Part shown: positions 44,879 through 53,849 of the stretch, piece by piece
How positions within the stretch are numbered: position 1 is the stretch's first letter
How the letters are laid out: each line of letters begins with the position of its first letter
NCBI RefSeq assembly: GCF_007097395.1
Contig: NZ_VKDC01000004.1
Coordinates: 1-64,000 of the forward strand
Direction: 5' to 3'
Source of the DNA: Fulvivirga sp. M361
GTDB taxonomy: Bacteria > Bacteroidota > Bacteroidia > Cytophagales > Cyclobacteriaceae
DNA length: 64,000 bases
Program-made: the position numbers and the translations under genes
Notes under the pieces: generated by a model
Database searches by the model: none
What the model was told of the DNA's origin: nothing
The model's input: the letters and a program-made list of their open reading frames with translations, nothing else

Positions 44879-47800
44879 TATTCACCTCCTCCAATCTGAG
44901 GTCTGAAAGTGATCCGGGCCTCTGTACCTGGCTGATCGGTTCCAGGTAGTTGATACTGTAATTTTAATGTGTAGGTATCTTGGCGGATCGAAGGGAAAGG
45001 TTTTGTAAGCAGGTCATTTATCCAAGGATCCGAGGAACCCTGATATCTTCTGGCAGCTTGCCTTCTCAGATCAATGTAATCCCGGTAGGACGCCAAATGA
45101 ATATCATACAGTATACTGGCACTCCTATTGGCACTCAATGCCAGCCCACTTTGTTTTTCAGTATCCGTTAATAGTTCATGTTCATCCCATTGATTAATGT
45201 TCACCGCTCTTACCGGAGGCACTCCAAGCGTAGACTCATCTCTATCAATGATGCGTAGACCTTTATACGGATAATTCTTATAGACCAAAGGGTGTATCAA
45301 CTCATTGAACCAACGATTCTCAAGTAGTGCTTCCACTTTCATCAAAGGTTTTTGATCACCTATTTGCTGTAACTCGTACCCCTCAAAAAACTCTGTTCCA
45401 TCCACTGAAATGCCCAATTGCTGGATTCCTACCAAAACACTGAAATAGTAATTGGATACTTCATTTAATGCATTCACTTTCTCACGGAACGTATTGTATT
45501 TACTTACCCTGAAATGTGTTTCTAACAGGCTGTTTTCCTGTAGTGTCACCAGGCTCCGGTCTGCTTTGCGCACATTGACGGACAGTGTATTATCTTCATC
45601 TAGCTGTGATACCTGCCGGTTTTCAGTCACATTCGCGTCTAAAGCTGTAGTCTGATCAAGTGGTATGCTGACCAGATTTATTTTATACAGCCGGTCATTG
45701 GCAAGATCTTCTGGAATAGGAAAGGTAATGGTCTTAGTACCTTCATTGTAAGTATAATCCACTTCGGATCGTTGTCCATTCGCTGTACTGAATCTTATCT
45801 TTTTGTCCCATAGGGGTGTTTTACCAAGTATGTTTGATTGTCCGGCGATCAGTTGGATATACCCTTCCGGCGATTCGTTCTTATAGAAATTTCGCTGGTC
45901 AGGTAATGGGTACATGTAGGCAATATTTTGCATTGGTATGAAATCCGGTGCAGGCCCGGTAGTAAACCTGATCGTTTGGGTTTCTTTTAACGGACGTGCC
46001 TGTTGTATAAGATCTAACCAGCTGGCAGCAGACTTTTGCTTAATGTCAATGGTGACGGTAAGCTCTATTTCTTCGTCTCCCGGAAGAAAGTCCCGGGGGA
46101 TAAAAGTGATCACATCTTTTTTAGCATTGAGTTTCACCTCTCCTGGTATTTCCTGGCCACTTGAAGTCACTTTAAACTCTCCCAGCACCATTTTGTATTC
46201 TTTAGTCCTCCCGTTGTTGTCAACGATCTTGACAGATTTATCTAGTGGAAAAGTTAGAATAGCTTGTGGGTTAGTAAACACATCTACCTCGGACTCTCCC
46301 TGTGAAGGAGTTACCTGGGCAATTAATTGAATACCTCCCAACGGAGAAGAAGACCCCTGTAGAGCACATTTCTGGCCTACTTCTACCTGAAAACGGCATG
46401 TACCTTCTACCAAACCGTTCAATACGCTATAATAGCCTCCAACAGTCCCTTTCAACCAAACAGGGTTAGGAAGTTGTGCCTGTAATACAGCGGCTGCCCC
46501 AATGCTCAGAATCTCTACATCTCCCTGGTAAAATAACAAGTCTACCTTGATCCCAACTTTTCCCTGAAAATAACCGTAGGCCTGTCCCTGAGCGAACCAG
46601 CCGTTAATCCCAACGGGCCCGGACCTTCCCGCGCAACTGGTCGCTGAACCATAGTTTTTGAATAGCATATCAAACCCACCGCCAATAGCAAAACGGCCAT
46701 AGAACATCAGGAAGCGCATATCTCCGGTGTCAAATGAAAATGATGAACCAAAGGCCATTCCCCCTCCATTACCAAGCATACCTGGCGTAACGGCAAAATC
46801 ACGGTTAACAGAAGAGATGATCTCTGTCACTTTAGGGTCTACCGGGGGCAGATCCGGTACCTGTGTGCCCATCATAAAATAACTGCCCATTTCGAACAAC
46901 CCTGCGACCTTAAGTCCTATGCGACTATCCGGGGTACCAATGCGTACATACCATTCATCGGGAGAGAAGTGTAACACTGCGGAACCGGCCAGGTTGCCCC
47001 CTTTGTTTCCTCTTACGGCCCCTCCTGCTACATTTATAAATACGTCCAGGTTACCATGCAAGGTCTGGTTGGGGATGTCATACTGGATCAGCATCCGGCC
47101 AGACATTTGGCCCTTGTCTTTTGGATCGCCAAAGTCTGCGCCGGTTGCTGAAGCCAACATACCTGCCTTTTTCTGCAAAGACGCTAACCCGGTAGAGGGT
47201 GGGGTTACAAAGTAGGCGTTTCCGCTAAATGAGATCATATTGACCCCACCATTCTTATTAAAAGCTATTTCAAAGGCAGCCTCACCATTGAAAGACTCCT
47301 TGCCAGGGTGTACCCCCATGGTGACCACCGCCTTTATTCCCAAAAAAGTCTCTTCGTCGGGCACATACACAATACCTGAAGGCGAAGCACCGATCTCACT
47401 GCCTGCATTTTCGTTAGCCCCTACCTGCCGCATATGATAATAGGCCCCGCCACCAAAACCATAGATCGCAAACCCCGGCACGATCACAATCCCACTATTG
47501 AATTCAGCCAGGGCATCAGCATACCAGTACCGGTAGTCATCTACTGCGCCAAAAAGGGCGCTGGCCTGTACTTTTATACCGGGCTGAAAGCGAGCTTCTA
47601 CAACACCTTTGATCCCGGTACCGTACGTAGGATCTTCTTTAAACAGGACCAACTGCCCTTCCAAAGCAAATGCTCCCTGATCTACGTTGATATTTAACTC
47701 GTGAACATCTACTCGTTTGAAGTCAAAACGGTCCGGTTGTATTTCGGAAACCAGGCTCAGACTGCCAGCGGCTCCCATTGCTCCGCCATCTTTACCGGTA

Positions 47801-49506
47801 AGTGAAACGATCACGTCAAAATCCAGGGAGAGTTCGTTACTCCCGCCATTGGTAAGCTTTACATTTTCTATGCTAAGCGGGAAGCCTGCCATTTTCTGCT
47901 GTAAGGCTTCCGAACCCAATGAAAATGAGCCCCCTTCCAATATTCTGACATAAGGACTGACCGTAGACACCTCCAATTGTTCAAAAGCGATGCCTGCCAG
48001 CTGGGTTTTGGGCCCGTTACCGTCACTGTTGTCGGAAAGGCTGGCGTTGATATCCATTTTACCATTCAATATAGCCTTAGGTTTGAACTTGCCGTTCTCT
48101 ACCAGGATCTCGATCCTTGACGATTCATGCAGTTCCGCCTCCGCGGCCCAAAGCGACATTTCCAGCTTGTCCTGGGTGGTGACGGCAAAAAAGTATTCTG
48201 AGTTACCATCCCCTTGTCCGGGGGTGATGGAAGCTTCATACGTAAAGTCTTTCCCTTCCTTGAATACCGGCACCTCAATGACCCCGTTAAACCCTGCCTG
48301 CAATACCTGGTTGGCCTGGATATTTACGGCGATAGAATCCAGCGAAAACTTCCAGCCCCCCATAGTGCCGTCTTTTTTATTAATAAGCCCGCTGGCAGAG
48401 AGCATCCCGGTGAAACCCATATTATCGATGATCATATGCTGAGCGGTCAACACTTTACGCTCGTCGGAACCTTTGGTGGTGAACTGTGGGGGGAGCCTGA
48501 TGCTGAGCTCCCGAATGTAGAAGCCTTGCCAAAGTTCAGGGTTATCCGGGGTCATGAGCGTAGATTCATATCCTTCCGGAAATACCACATTGGCGGCGTT
48601 ATTAAGATCACTAAAGTCAAAAACAACATTTTCAGCGGTGAAACCAAACCCATCCAGCCCCTTTACCTGGAAAGCAGGCAGGCTCATGGTCACGATCAGG
48701 TCGCTCCAATCGTTCACCACGGTCTGAAAGCCAGCGGTCACTCTGCCATCGCCCACCGAGCCATCCGCATTATCCGGTCGTAGATAATCCCTGGAAAAGG
48801 CAATATCTGCACCTATGCCCAGACTTTTGAACCCGTAGCAATCCCATTCCACGAAGGTGCTTCCATCTCCCTTTAAGGAGATCATAGCATTTTCCGATAG
48901 TTCAAAGGAAAGGTCTTCCAAAAGCTCAAGCTTAACGTCCCCGGTCAGTCCTCCGGATTGGGTAAAACGGATATTACTTCCTCTGAATGCCAGGTTTTGC
49001 TCTGAATTTGGAATGGGAAGTGACATGTAAGCGGTGAGATAAGCTGCCTCCGGCGTAATAGCCACACTATCAATAATAATGATGTATTGTTTATCATCGA
49101 TCTCCTTGTTGATCCCTATGGGCAGGTCCACGAGGTCACCACTGCTTAACACGTCCGTGAGTCGATTTTCGCGGGTCACCTTGTCAAAGAGTTCATGCGC
49201 CCGTTGAACATAGGGGTTTTGACTGGGTGTAGTATGGATAACAATGGGGTCTGATTCGACTTCTACCTCAAAAGCGCCTAGTTCATCGAATGTCCTGGTA
49301 AAGCGCATCGGCTTCATTAGGGTCGGGCTTGCATTGTACTCAATGGTTGGTAATTCAACCTCAATGCCCAACTTCTCCAGTTTTTGAGGGATATAATCTT
49401 TTGCATAAAAAGCCAACGAATCCTTTTCAGGGTGCTCTGTCTCCATTTTTGCAAAAGCGGTGGGACTGGCAAACAATAGTAAAAGGACAAAAAAAGTATT
49501 TTTCAT
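44878..49506 (-). CDS. Giant exported beta-rich protein, function unknown
   Basis: 1542 residues with signal peptide MKNTFFVLLLLFASPTAFA. Residues ~60-650 are long beta repeats with recurring short modules (SLPIPNSEQNLAFRGSNIRF, FEQLEVSTVSPYVRILEGGS, IEVPVFKEGKDFTYEASITP), resembling a continuous beta scaffold. From ~650 to 1130 come glycine-rich membrane-barrel-like or shell-like strands (VIVPGFAIYGFGGGAYYHMR, FYGRFAIGGGFDMLFKNY). An Ig-like module follows (about 1135-1240, IVDNNGRTKEYKM, VITFIPRDFLPGDEEIEL), then a C-terminal region of ~300 residues. There is no Por tail and no enzyme motif. The pattern recalls long beta-sheet lipid-transfer or DUF6603-type proteins, but this is only a resemblance. 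Confidence 0.65.
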   Translation of the reverse strand: MKNTFFVLLLLFASPTAFAKMETEHPEKDSLAFYAKDYIPQKLEKLGIEVELPTIEYNASPTLMKPMRFTRTFDELGAFEVEVESDPIVIHTTPSQNPYVQRAHELFDKVTRENRLTDVLSSGDLVDLPIGINKEIDDKQYIIIIDSVAITPEAAYLTAYMSLPIPNSEQNLAFRGSNIRFTQSGGLTGDVKLELLEDLSFELSENAMISLKGDGSTFVEWDCYGFKSLGIGADIAFSRDYLRPDNADGSVGDGRVTAGFQTVVNDWSDLIVTMSLPAFQVKGLDGFGFTAENVVFDFSDLNNAANVVFPEGYESTLMTPDNPELWQGFYIRELSIRLPPQFTTKGSDERKVLTAQHMIIDNMGFTGMLSASGLINKKDGTMGGWKFSLDSIAVNIQANQVLQAGFNGVIEVPVFKEGKDFTYEASITPGQGDGNSEYFFAVTTQDKLEMSLWAAEAELHESSRIEILVENGKFKPKAILNGKMDINASLSDNSDGNGPKTQLAGIAFEQLEVSTVSPYVRILEGGSFSLGSEALQQKMAGFPLSIENVKLTNGGSNELSLDFDVIVSLTGKDGGAMGAAGSLSLVSEIQPDRFDFKRVDVHELNINVDQGAFALEGQLVLFKEDPTYGTGIKGVVEARFQPGIKVQASALFGAVDDYRYWYADALAEFNSGIVIVPGFAIYGFGGGAYYHMRQVGANENAGSEIGASPSGIVYVPDEETFLGIKAVVTMGVHPGKESFNGEAAFEIAFNKNGGVNMISFSGNAYFVTPPSTGLASLQKKAGMLASATGADFGDPKDKGQMSGRMLIQYDIPNQTLHGNLDVFINVAGGAVRGNKGGNLAGSAVLHFSPDEWYVRIGTPDSRIGLKVAGLFEMGSYFMMGTQVPDLPPVDPKVTEIISSVNRDFAVTPGMLGNGGGMAFGSSFSFDTGDMRFLMFYGRFAIGGGFDMLFKNYGSATSCAGRSGPVGINGWFAQGQAYGYFQGKVGIKVDLLFYQGDVEILSIGAAAVLQAQLPNPVWLKGTVGGYYSVLNGLVEGTCRFQVEVGQKCALQGSSSPLGGIQLIAQVTPSQGESEVDVFTNPQAILTFPLDKSVKIVDNNGRTKEYKMVLGEFKVTSSGQEIPGEVKLNAKKDVITFIPRDFLPGDEEIELTVTIDIKQKSAASWLDLIQQARPLKETQTIRFTTGPAPDFIPMQNIAYMYPLPDQRNFYKNESPEGYIQLIAGQSNILGKTPLWDKKIRFSTANGQRSEVDYTYNEGTKTITFPIPEDLANDRLYKINLVSIPLDQTTALDANVTENRQVSQLDEDNTLSVNVRKADRSLVTLQENSLLETHFRVSKYNTFREKVNALNEVSNYYFSVLVGIQQLGISVDGTEFFEGYELQQIGDQKPLMKVEALLENRWFNELIHPLVYKNYPYKGLRIIDRDESTLGVPPVRAVNINQWDEHELLTDTEKQSGLALSANRSASILYDIHLASYRDYIDLRRQAARRYQGSSDPWINDLLTKPFPSIRQDTYTLKLQYQLPGTDQPGTEARITFRPQIGGGE

Positions 49507-49517
49507 TTTTCGTTCAT

Positions 49518-50948
49518 TTAAAATGGGGTAGAAGCGCCGGCTACACGGACCTGTCCGTCAATCATGCGGTACTCGTCGTTGATGGTAATGTTGTCAAAGG
49601 TCACACGTACTCTGATGTAATTCAGGAATTTCAATTCCATTTCACCTTCTCCTGAAAAGGTGCCGTTACCCCCGGAAGATTGCGTCACCTTAACCTTAAA
49701 ATCCGATGCGCTGATCACATCTCCTATGTCCAGGTTTGGCAGGGGCGTAGTGTTGTCCAGGTTAAGGTCCGGCGGCAACGCTCCGCAGGAAAAAGTACCC
49801 TCATCGATAAGTGCGGGCATCGATACCACGGTAGAAGCGGTGAAAGGTCCGCTGAAAGAGCCGCAAAGGCCTTTTACCTGTACCTCGTAGGTTGTGCCGG
49901 GCTCCAGGGAAAACACATTGATGTTATTGCCAAAAGTATCTTCGGTAAACCAGCTCGCAGCGGGATCATTTTTCCGGTAACGTACTTCAAACTGGGTCTG
50001 CCCGGGAACCGCCGTCCAGTTCATACGAAAGCTGCGTGGGTTCATGATGTCTGCGCTGGGGTTAAGAGGCATTTTACATTCATCTCCATAAGTGAATGTA
50101 TGGACTTCACTGAACCCTTGGTTTTTGAAAAGGTCACGGCCCAGAATATCCCTCACCTGCACGCGGAAGGCATACTGTCTGCCTGGAACCAGCGTAGGTT
50201 CCGCGGGTCCGTAAAGCAGTGTGGTATTTGAGGTAACGGTCTCAAAAATGGCCGCGCTGGTATTGATGGCATCGAAAGGGTTTCTGCCTTTTGGCCATAC
50301 CTCCACGAGTTTAAACACGTATTCCGTACTAAAAGCAGCATTGGGTGAGGTGCTGTGTCTGGGCGTCCACTGAAAGATCACGTTTTGAGGTTCGAGCACT
50401 CGTACTTTAGTATTGAACATGGGCAGGTTGATAAGCGGAGGGTCATTAAGGATCATCCAGGCCATCGTATTACTTTCATTGGAAACCCTCACGCTACGGT
50501 TGTAATCCAGAGCAGTAATGGTGAATTTATATACTCCTTCGGGCAAGGTCCCTGTTCGTTCAAACTCCTGGCGGCTTATCCCCTGGAACACCAGGTTTTG
50601 TGGGTTGAAGTAATCAGCAAGTTCAGATCCGCTCAATCGGAGGGGTACACCTCCCTGAAGGATGATAGGTGGTGGGATAAACCCCTCTCTTGTAGTGATG
50701 GTGATCCCTACTCCCTCGATCTTCATCCTGAGTTTCACCCGGTAATCCAACCGGTCCAGTTCAGCAAGAAACAGGTTCACTGCCAGGCGATCAGAACCCG
50801 GAGCGGCATAATCCGCCAGGTAGACAGAAAAAGGGGGGCGCAACTCTGTGCTGGCCTGTACAAAGAACCGCTGCCCGATACTGTCAAAGGTCAAAAGCAT
50901 CGTTGTCGCTACAGTGAAAAAAACCTTATAAAAAAGTGCTCTGCTCAT
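49518..50948 (-). CDS. Exported fibronectin-III protein with a conserved Bacteroidota N-terminal module
   Basis: 476 residues with a signal peptide ending near SIGQ (25). Residues 30-175 form a module with ASTELRPPFSVYLADYAAPG, KLRMKIEGVGITI and PEGVYKFTITALDYNR; I recognise it as recurring in large Fn3 surface proteins of Bacteroidota (possibly the family named TANFOR, unverified). Two Fn3 domains follow (about 190-285 and 293-380). The C-terminal ~90 residues have GDVISASDFKVKVTQSSGGN and the MIDGQVRVAG ending, another repeating module in such proteins. It lies 4 bp after the barrel gene and 11 bp before the 1542-residue gene. Confidence 0.75.
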   Translation of the reverse strand: MSRALFYKVFFTVATTMLLTFDSIGQRFFVQASTELRPPFSVYLADYAAPGSDRLAVNLFLAELDRLDYRVKLRMKIEGVGITITTREGFIPPPIILQGGVPLRLSGSELADYFNPQNLVFQGISRQEFERTGTLPEGVYKFTITALDYNRSVRVSNESNTMAWMILNDPPLINLPMFNTKVRVLEPQNVIFQWTPRHSTSPNAAFSTEYVFKLVEVWPKGRNPFDAINTSAAIFETVTSNTTLLYGPAEPTLVPGRQYAFRVQVRDILGRDLFKNQGFSEVHTFTYGDECKMPLNPSADIMNPRSFRMNWTAVPGQTQFEVRYRKNDPAASWFTEDTFGNNINVFSLEPGTTYEVQVKGLCGSFSGPFTASTVVSMPALIDEGTFSCGALPPDLNLDNTTPLPNLDIGDVISASDFKVKVTQSSGGNGTFSGEGEMELKFLNYIRVRVTFDNITINDEYRMIDGQVRVAGASTPF

Positions 50949-50952
50949 CTTT

Positions 50953-52674
50953 CTAAAAGTTGTAGTTATACGTTAGGGTAGCCGTATATTCTGTAAAATC
51001 CGGTGATTCCGTATTTTCGGTCTTGTTGTTCAGTAAGATCATATTGAGGTTAAAATTGTGCTTACTTTTCGTGGCGTAATTGACTCCTCCTCTCAATGTC
51101 AATATCTCATTGGTCAGCGTATCATCGACATAAGACTGGTTGAAAGAACCCGATAGCGTTGTCCTTACCCTCCGATTAAAAAGGGACTTGTTGATTCCCA
51201 ATGTGGATCCGAGCGTGTAGGAATCGATTGTGGCGGTCTCATTCCGGTTAGCATTTAACGCAGCGGTTAACGACAGTCCTGAAGTAAGAAGATTCAGATT
51301 GTACGCTGTATTCAGGTTATAAAAATTCGACTTCGACATGTCCACCTCTCCCTGATCATCAGTGGACCCCTGGTAAGACAGATTGACGTTTATGAGCTGA
51401 CGGTTTTTATCCCCTTTTCCAAAAATATAGCTGGTATTCAGGTTCGCATTTTGAGATATCTGAGTGAAATTCAAGGTGTCCAGATTGTCAAATGGGGTAA
51501 GCTGGTTGACCTGTTCAAAATCTGAACGCACCACCATAAAGGTTCTGAAAGTAGAATATGAGGCATTGATGCTTAGGTTATTGCTAAGGTTCGCATTACA
51601 ATTAACAGACCCAATCCACCGCCGTGTATCGTTGATCTCATTGTTTTCGAGATTATTTTGTTGTGTTCCGGCAGATATGGCTACGTTCACAGCATCTTTG
51701 AACAAGCGGGCTGCTACATTGGCGGTAATGTTTTCCAAGTCGTTGTTAAAAAAATAAGCCCCATGCGTGCGGTACCCCGGATCTACCCGTTCGTATTTCA
51801 TCCCGAACGCATACTTGTCCAGGCGGTAGTTAGCCCCGAAATTGAAGGCATTATAATAGGAAGAAGATGTCCTTGACGTAAATAATAAGTCTGTAAAATT
51901 AAAGATGTTACCGGGTTCAAATGTTTCGGCCCGGGTATCCCGGGTGATGGCGCTGGTGGCAAACTCCCCTTGTAATGAAAGGCGCTTAGCAATGGTTTTT
52001 ACTGCGCGAACACTGAGCACCAGGTTCTCTTCCGGCAATACATTGACCTGTTCCGGCACAAACGGTAGTGAGTTAATGTCATCTTCAGCGTGAAATAGGA
52101 TCAGCTGCACATGATTACTGTTATCACCGTATCGTGCGTTGAACCCATATCCCATACGCTGGAAAGTAGGGGTCTCCCCCAGCCCTTCTGAAAGGGTATC
52201 CAGTGGTACGGCTTTTAATAAGCGGCCATACATGCCTCCGAACGACCATTTTTCAGCAGGTTTGGCTTCCAGGCCCATTCCTAAAAAGATGTGCCCGTTA
52301 AGTGTGTACTGCGAATAGGTGAGGCTATTATAGCCTAAATATCCTGTGAGCCACTTGTACCGGGGCGCAATACCAAACTGATTAAAGGGTTGTTGAAATG
52401 AACTATTCTGATCTGAATAAGTGAAGGAAAGGGGAACGTTTATTCCAAAAAAATTAACGTTCAGGTTACCGGATAAAAAGTAACTGAAAGGGTCTCTGCG
52501 ATTCGTTATGCCACTGGCGCCATAGGCAATCTGCGTAATGGACAGACCGCCATTTATTTTTAGTGGTTCGCTTTTGCCTATAGCCTCCAGGTCTTGCGCT
52601 GAACTTTCGAATAAGAACATTGTCCAGCCCCAGACCATTAAGCAACCCAGGCTGTATTTCCGGAGGGCTTTCAT
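50953..52674 (-). CDS. Outer membrane beta-barrel protein
   Basis: 573 residues with a signal peptide ending near SSAQ (26). The rest is almost entirely alternating strands with aromatic girdles (FSYFLSGNLNVNFFG, YYNAFNFGANYRLDKYAFGM) and ends YTATLTYNYNF, the C-terminal aromatic signature recognised by the BAM complex. The estimated strand number (more than 20) suits a large barrel. There is no plug, so it is not a TonB-dependent transporter. It is the first full-length gene of the five-gene surface operon and could be the pore or anchor for the exported partners. Confidence 0.78.
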   Translation of the reverse strand: MKALRKYSLGCLMVWGWTMFLFESSAQDLEAIGKSEPLKINGGLSITQIAYGASGITNRRDPFSYFLSGNLNVNFFGINVPLSFTYSDQNSSFQQPFNQFGIAPRYKWLTGYLGYNSLTYSQYTLNGHIFLGMGLEAKPAEKWSFGGMYGRLLKAVPLDTLSEGLGETPTFQRMGYGFNARYGDNSNHVQLILFHAEDDINSLPFVPEQVNVLPEENLVLSVRAVKTIAKRLSLQGEFATSAITRDTRAETFEPGNIFNFTDLLFTSRTSSSYYNAFNFGANYRLDKYAFGMKYERVDPGYRTHGAYFFNNDLENITANVAARLFKDAVNVAISAGTQQNNLENNEINDTRRWIGSVNCNANLSNNLSINASYSTFRTFMVVRSDFEQVNQLTPFDNLDTLNFTQISQNANLNTSYIFGKGDKNRQLINVNLSYQGSTDDQGEVDMSKSNFYNLNTAYNLNLLTSGLSLTAALNANRNETATIDSYTLGSTLGINKSLFNRRVRTTLSGSFNQSYVDDTLTNEILTLRGGVNYATKSKHNFNLNMILLNNKTENTESPDFTEYTATLTYNYNF

Positions 52675-52677
52675 TTA

Positions 52678-52824
52678 TTTGATGTTGGTAATTTTTCTTT
52701 GGCCATCTCAATTTTGATTTCCATAGCCTTCATCTTTTGATCTTGTACTTTCAGAACCTAAAAGGCCCATTTTAATAATCGTGGGTATTACGATTAAAAA
52801 ATAAAGTGTTACAGGCTTCAGCAT
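52678..52824 (-). pseudogene. Possible small membrane protein gene, frame broken
   Basis: From ATG at 52824 the frame gives MLKPVTLYFLIVIPTIIKMG, a hydrophobic segment, then departs to a short out-of-place tail ending at 52708. In the next frame the sequence continues VLKVQDQKMKAMEIKIEMAK and ends SNK, with its stop overlapping the ATG of the barrel gene (ATGA). Joined across one base near CCTTTTAGG this would be a ~50-residue membrane-plus-coil protein translationally coupled to the operon. It may be a real frameshift mutation, a recoding site, or a sequencing error. Confidence 0.3.
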
Positions 52825-53286
52825 TTGGTTACTCAGGCCGTAAGATAGTTTAAGAAGCTAATAATCAACGTTTTTTGCGGTAGACAAAGTGGTAGACAAA
52901 ATAATGACCTCTGGCATAACTTACTGATATTCAGATTAATATGCATAAGCTTCAAACAGGTGTTTTTCACGGAAATTCCTGTTTTCTTCTGCCGGAGGCA
53001 ATATAAAGTATCAAAATCGCCCTTGGATATCCTCCGAAATAACAGCTATTCCCTCAAAAATAAGAGGTCAAAATACCTGGTGGAAAAGCCTTTACCAGAG
53101 CCGACGGTCGATTCAAAGTTGAACGAAAAGAAGGTTTAACCTGGGCTTGCAGGTCATAGAGAACCTGTGGACAGCTGCCATGATCAAAGCCTTAAGCGGA
53201 AGATAATTCAGACAATAGTTAGGGCATGCCTGAAAATGTCTCGTACAGGTACTATGTATTTATGCTAAGATGGGTTTCCAGAGTTA
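52825..53286. other. Upstream region of the surface operon
   Basis: No intact gene. It contains short coding-like fragments, for example near 53143-53202 reading FNLGLQVIENLWTAAMIKAL on the plus strand, interrupted by stops. The fragments may be part of the decayed insertion sequence that follows. The promoter of the leftward operon should be near 52830-52950, but I see no clear consensus. Confidence 0.4.
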
Positions 53287-53288
53287 GC

Positions 53289-53598
53289 AGAGATCGTCTA
53301 TTCGTTATTATGAAGTCCAACCGTTTTCAAGTAATACCTAACGCACAATATCAAATCACTATCGGCTCATGATCGTTTTAGAAAACGCCAAGGTTTTATG
53401 GGATCTTTGAGTATAGGGTAGTCTGAATTAGTCTGGGTTTTGGACATCACCTACATGGGTACCAGAGAAAATCTACGCATTTATGATTGGTTACGGGTGC
53501 TTGTTCTCAAAAGGTCATGAGATATAATGTATCCAAAAGTTTTGATGCTTCAGGAACCTTAGCCGCTCTAATGCAAGCCATCAGGGACGAAAGTATCT
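53289..53598 (+). pseudogene. Remnant of an IS3-family transposase (OrfB)
   Basis: Three frame-shifted pieces of one protein lie in order: RDRLFVIMKSNRFQVIPNAQ and a QITIGS end (53289 on); VWVLDITYMGTREN (53431 on), which contains the first catalytic Asp of the DDE motif; and KVMRYNVSKSFDASGTLAAL followed by MQAIRDE (53511 on). These match the middle of Bacteroidota IS3-type transposases (typical pattern VWVSDITYI...KKIVGY). Stops and shifts between the pieces, and the missing C-terminal half with the other acidic residues, show it is dead. No IS ends were found. Confidence 0.75.
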
Positions 53599-53622
53599 TG
53601 TCCATCTTTTAAATAAAACAAA

Positions 53623-53650
53623 ATAGCACCGAGTCCATACCCGATGCTAT
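53623..53650 (-). terminator. Terminator of the xylose operon
   Basis: ATAGCA and TGCTAT enclose CG/CG with one mismatch each side. On the minus strand the hairpin is followed by TTTTGTTTTATTT. It lies 200 bp after the stop codon of the transporter gene, the last of the xylB-xylA-xylE series. Confidence 0.7.
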
Positions 53651-53849
53651 CTGACCATTTTATCTTTAGTTTATTCAAGGCTAGTCATCTTTCCATACCC
53701 TTCTTTGAAAGGGTTTTTTTCCAGGGAACCCTGCTTAAGGCATCATTTTTAGCTGCTGTGAAGACCATCTGTAACCATCTTATGCCAGCATTACTACAAA
53801 CTTAAGTCTTCAGGTAAGATCAATAAAGCAAAATCATCCCCATGAAGCA

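Noticed and set aside
44878-52674. Extracellular contractile injection or type VI-like system
   Set aside because: No tube, sheath, baseplate, spike or AAA+ ATPase gene is present; all products have signal peptides.
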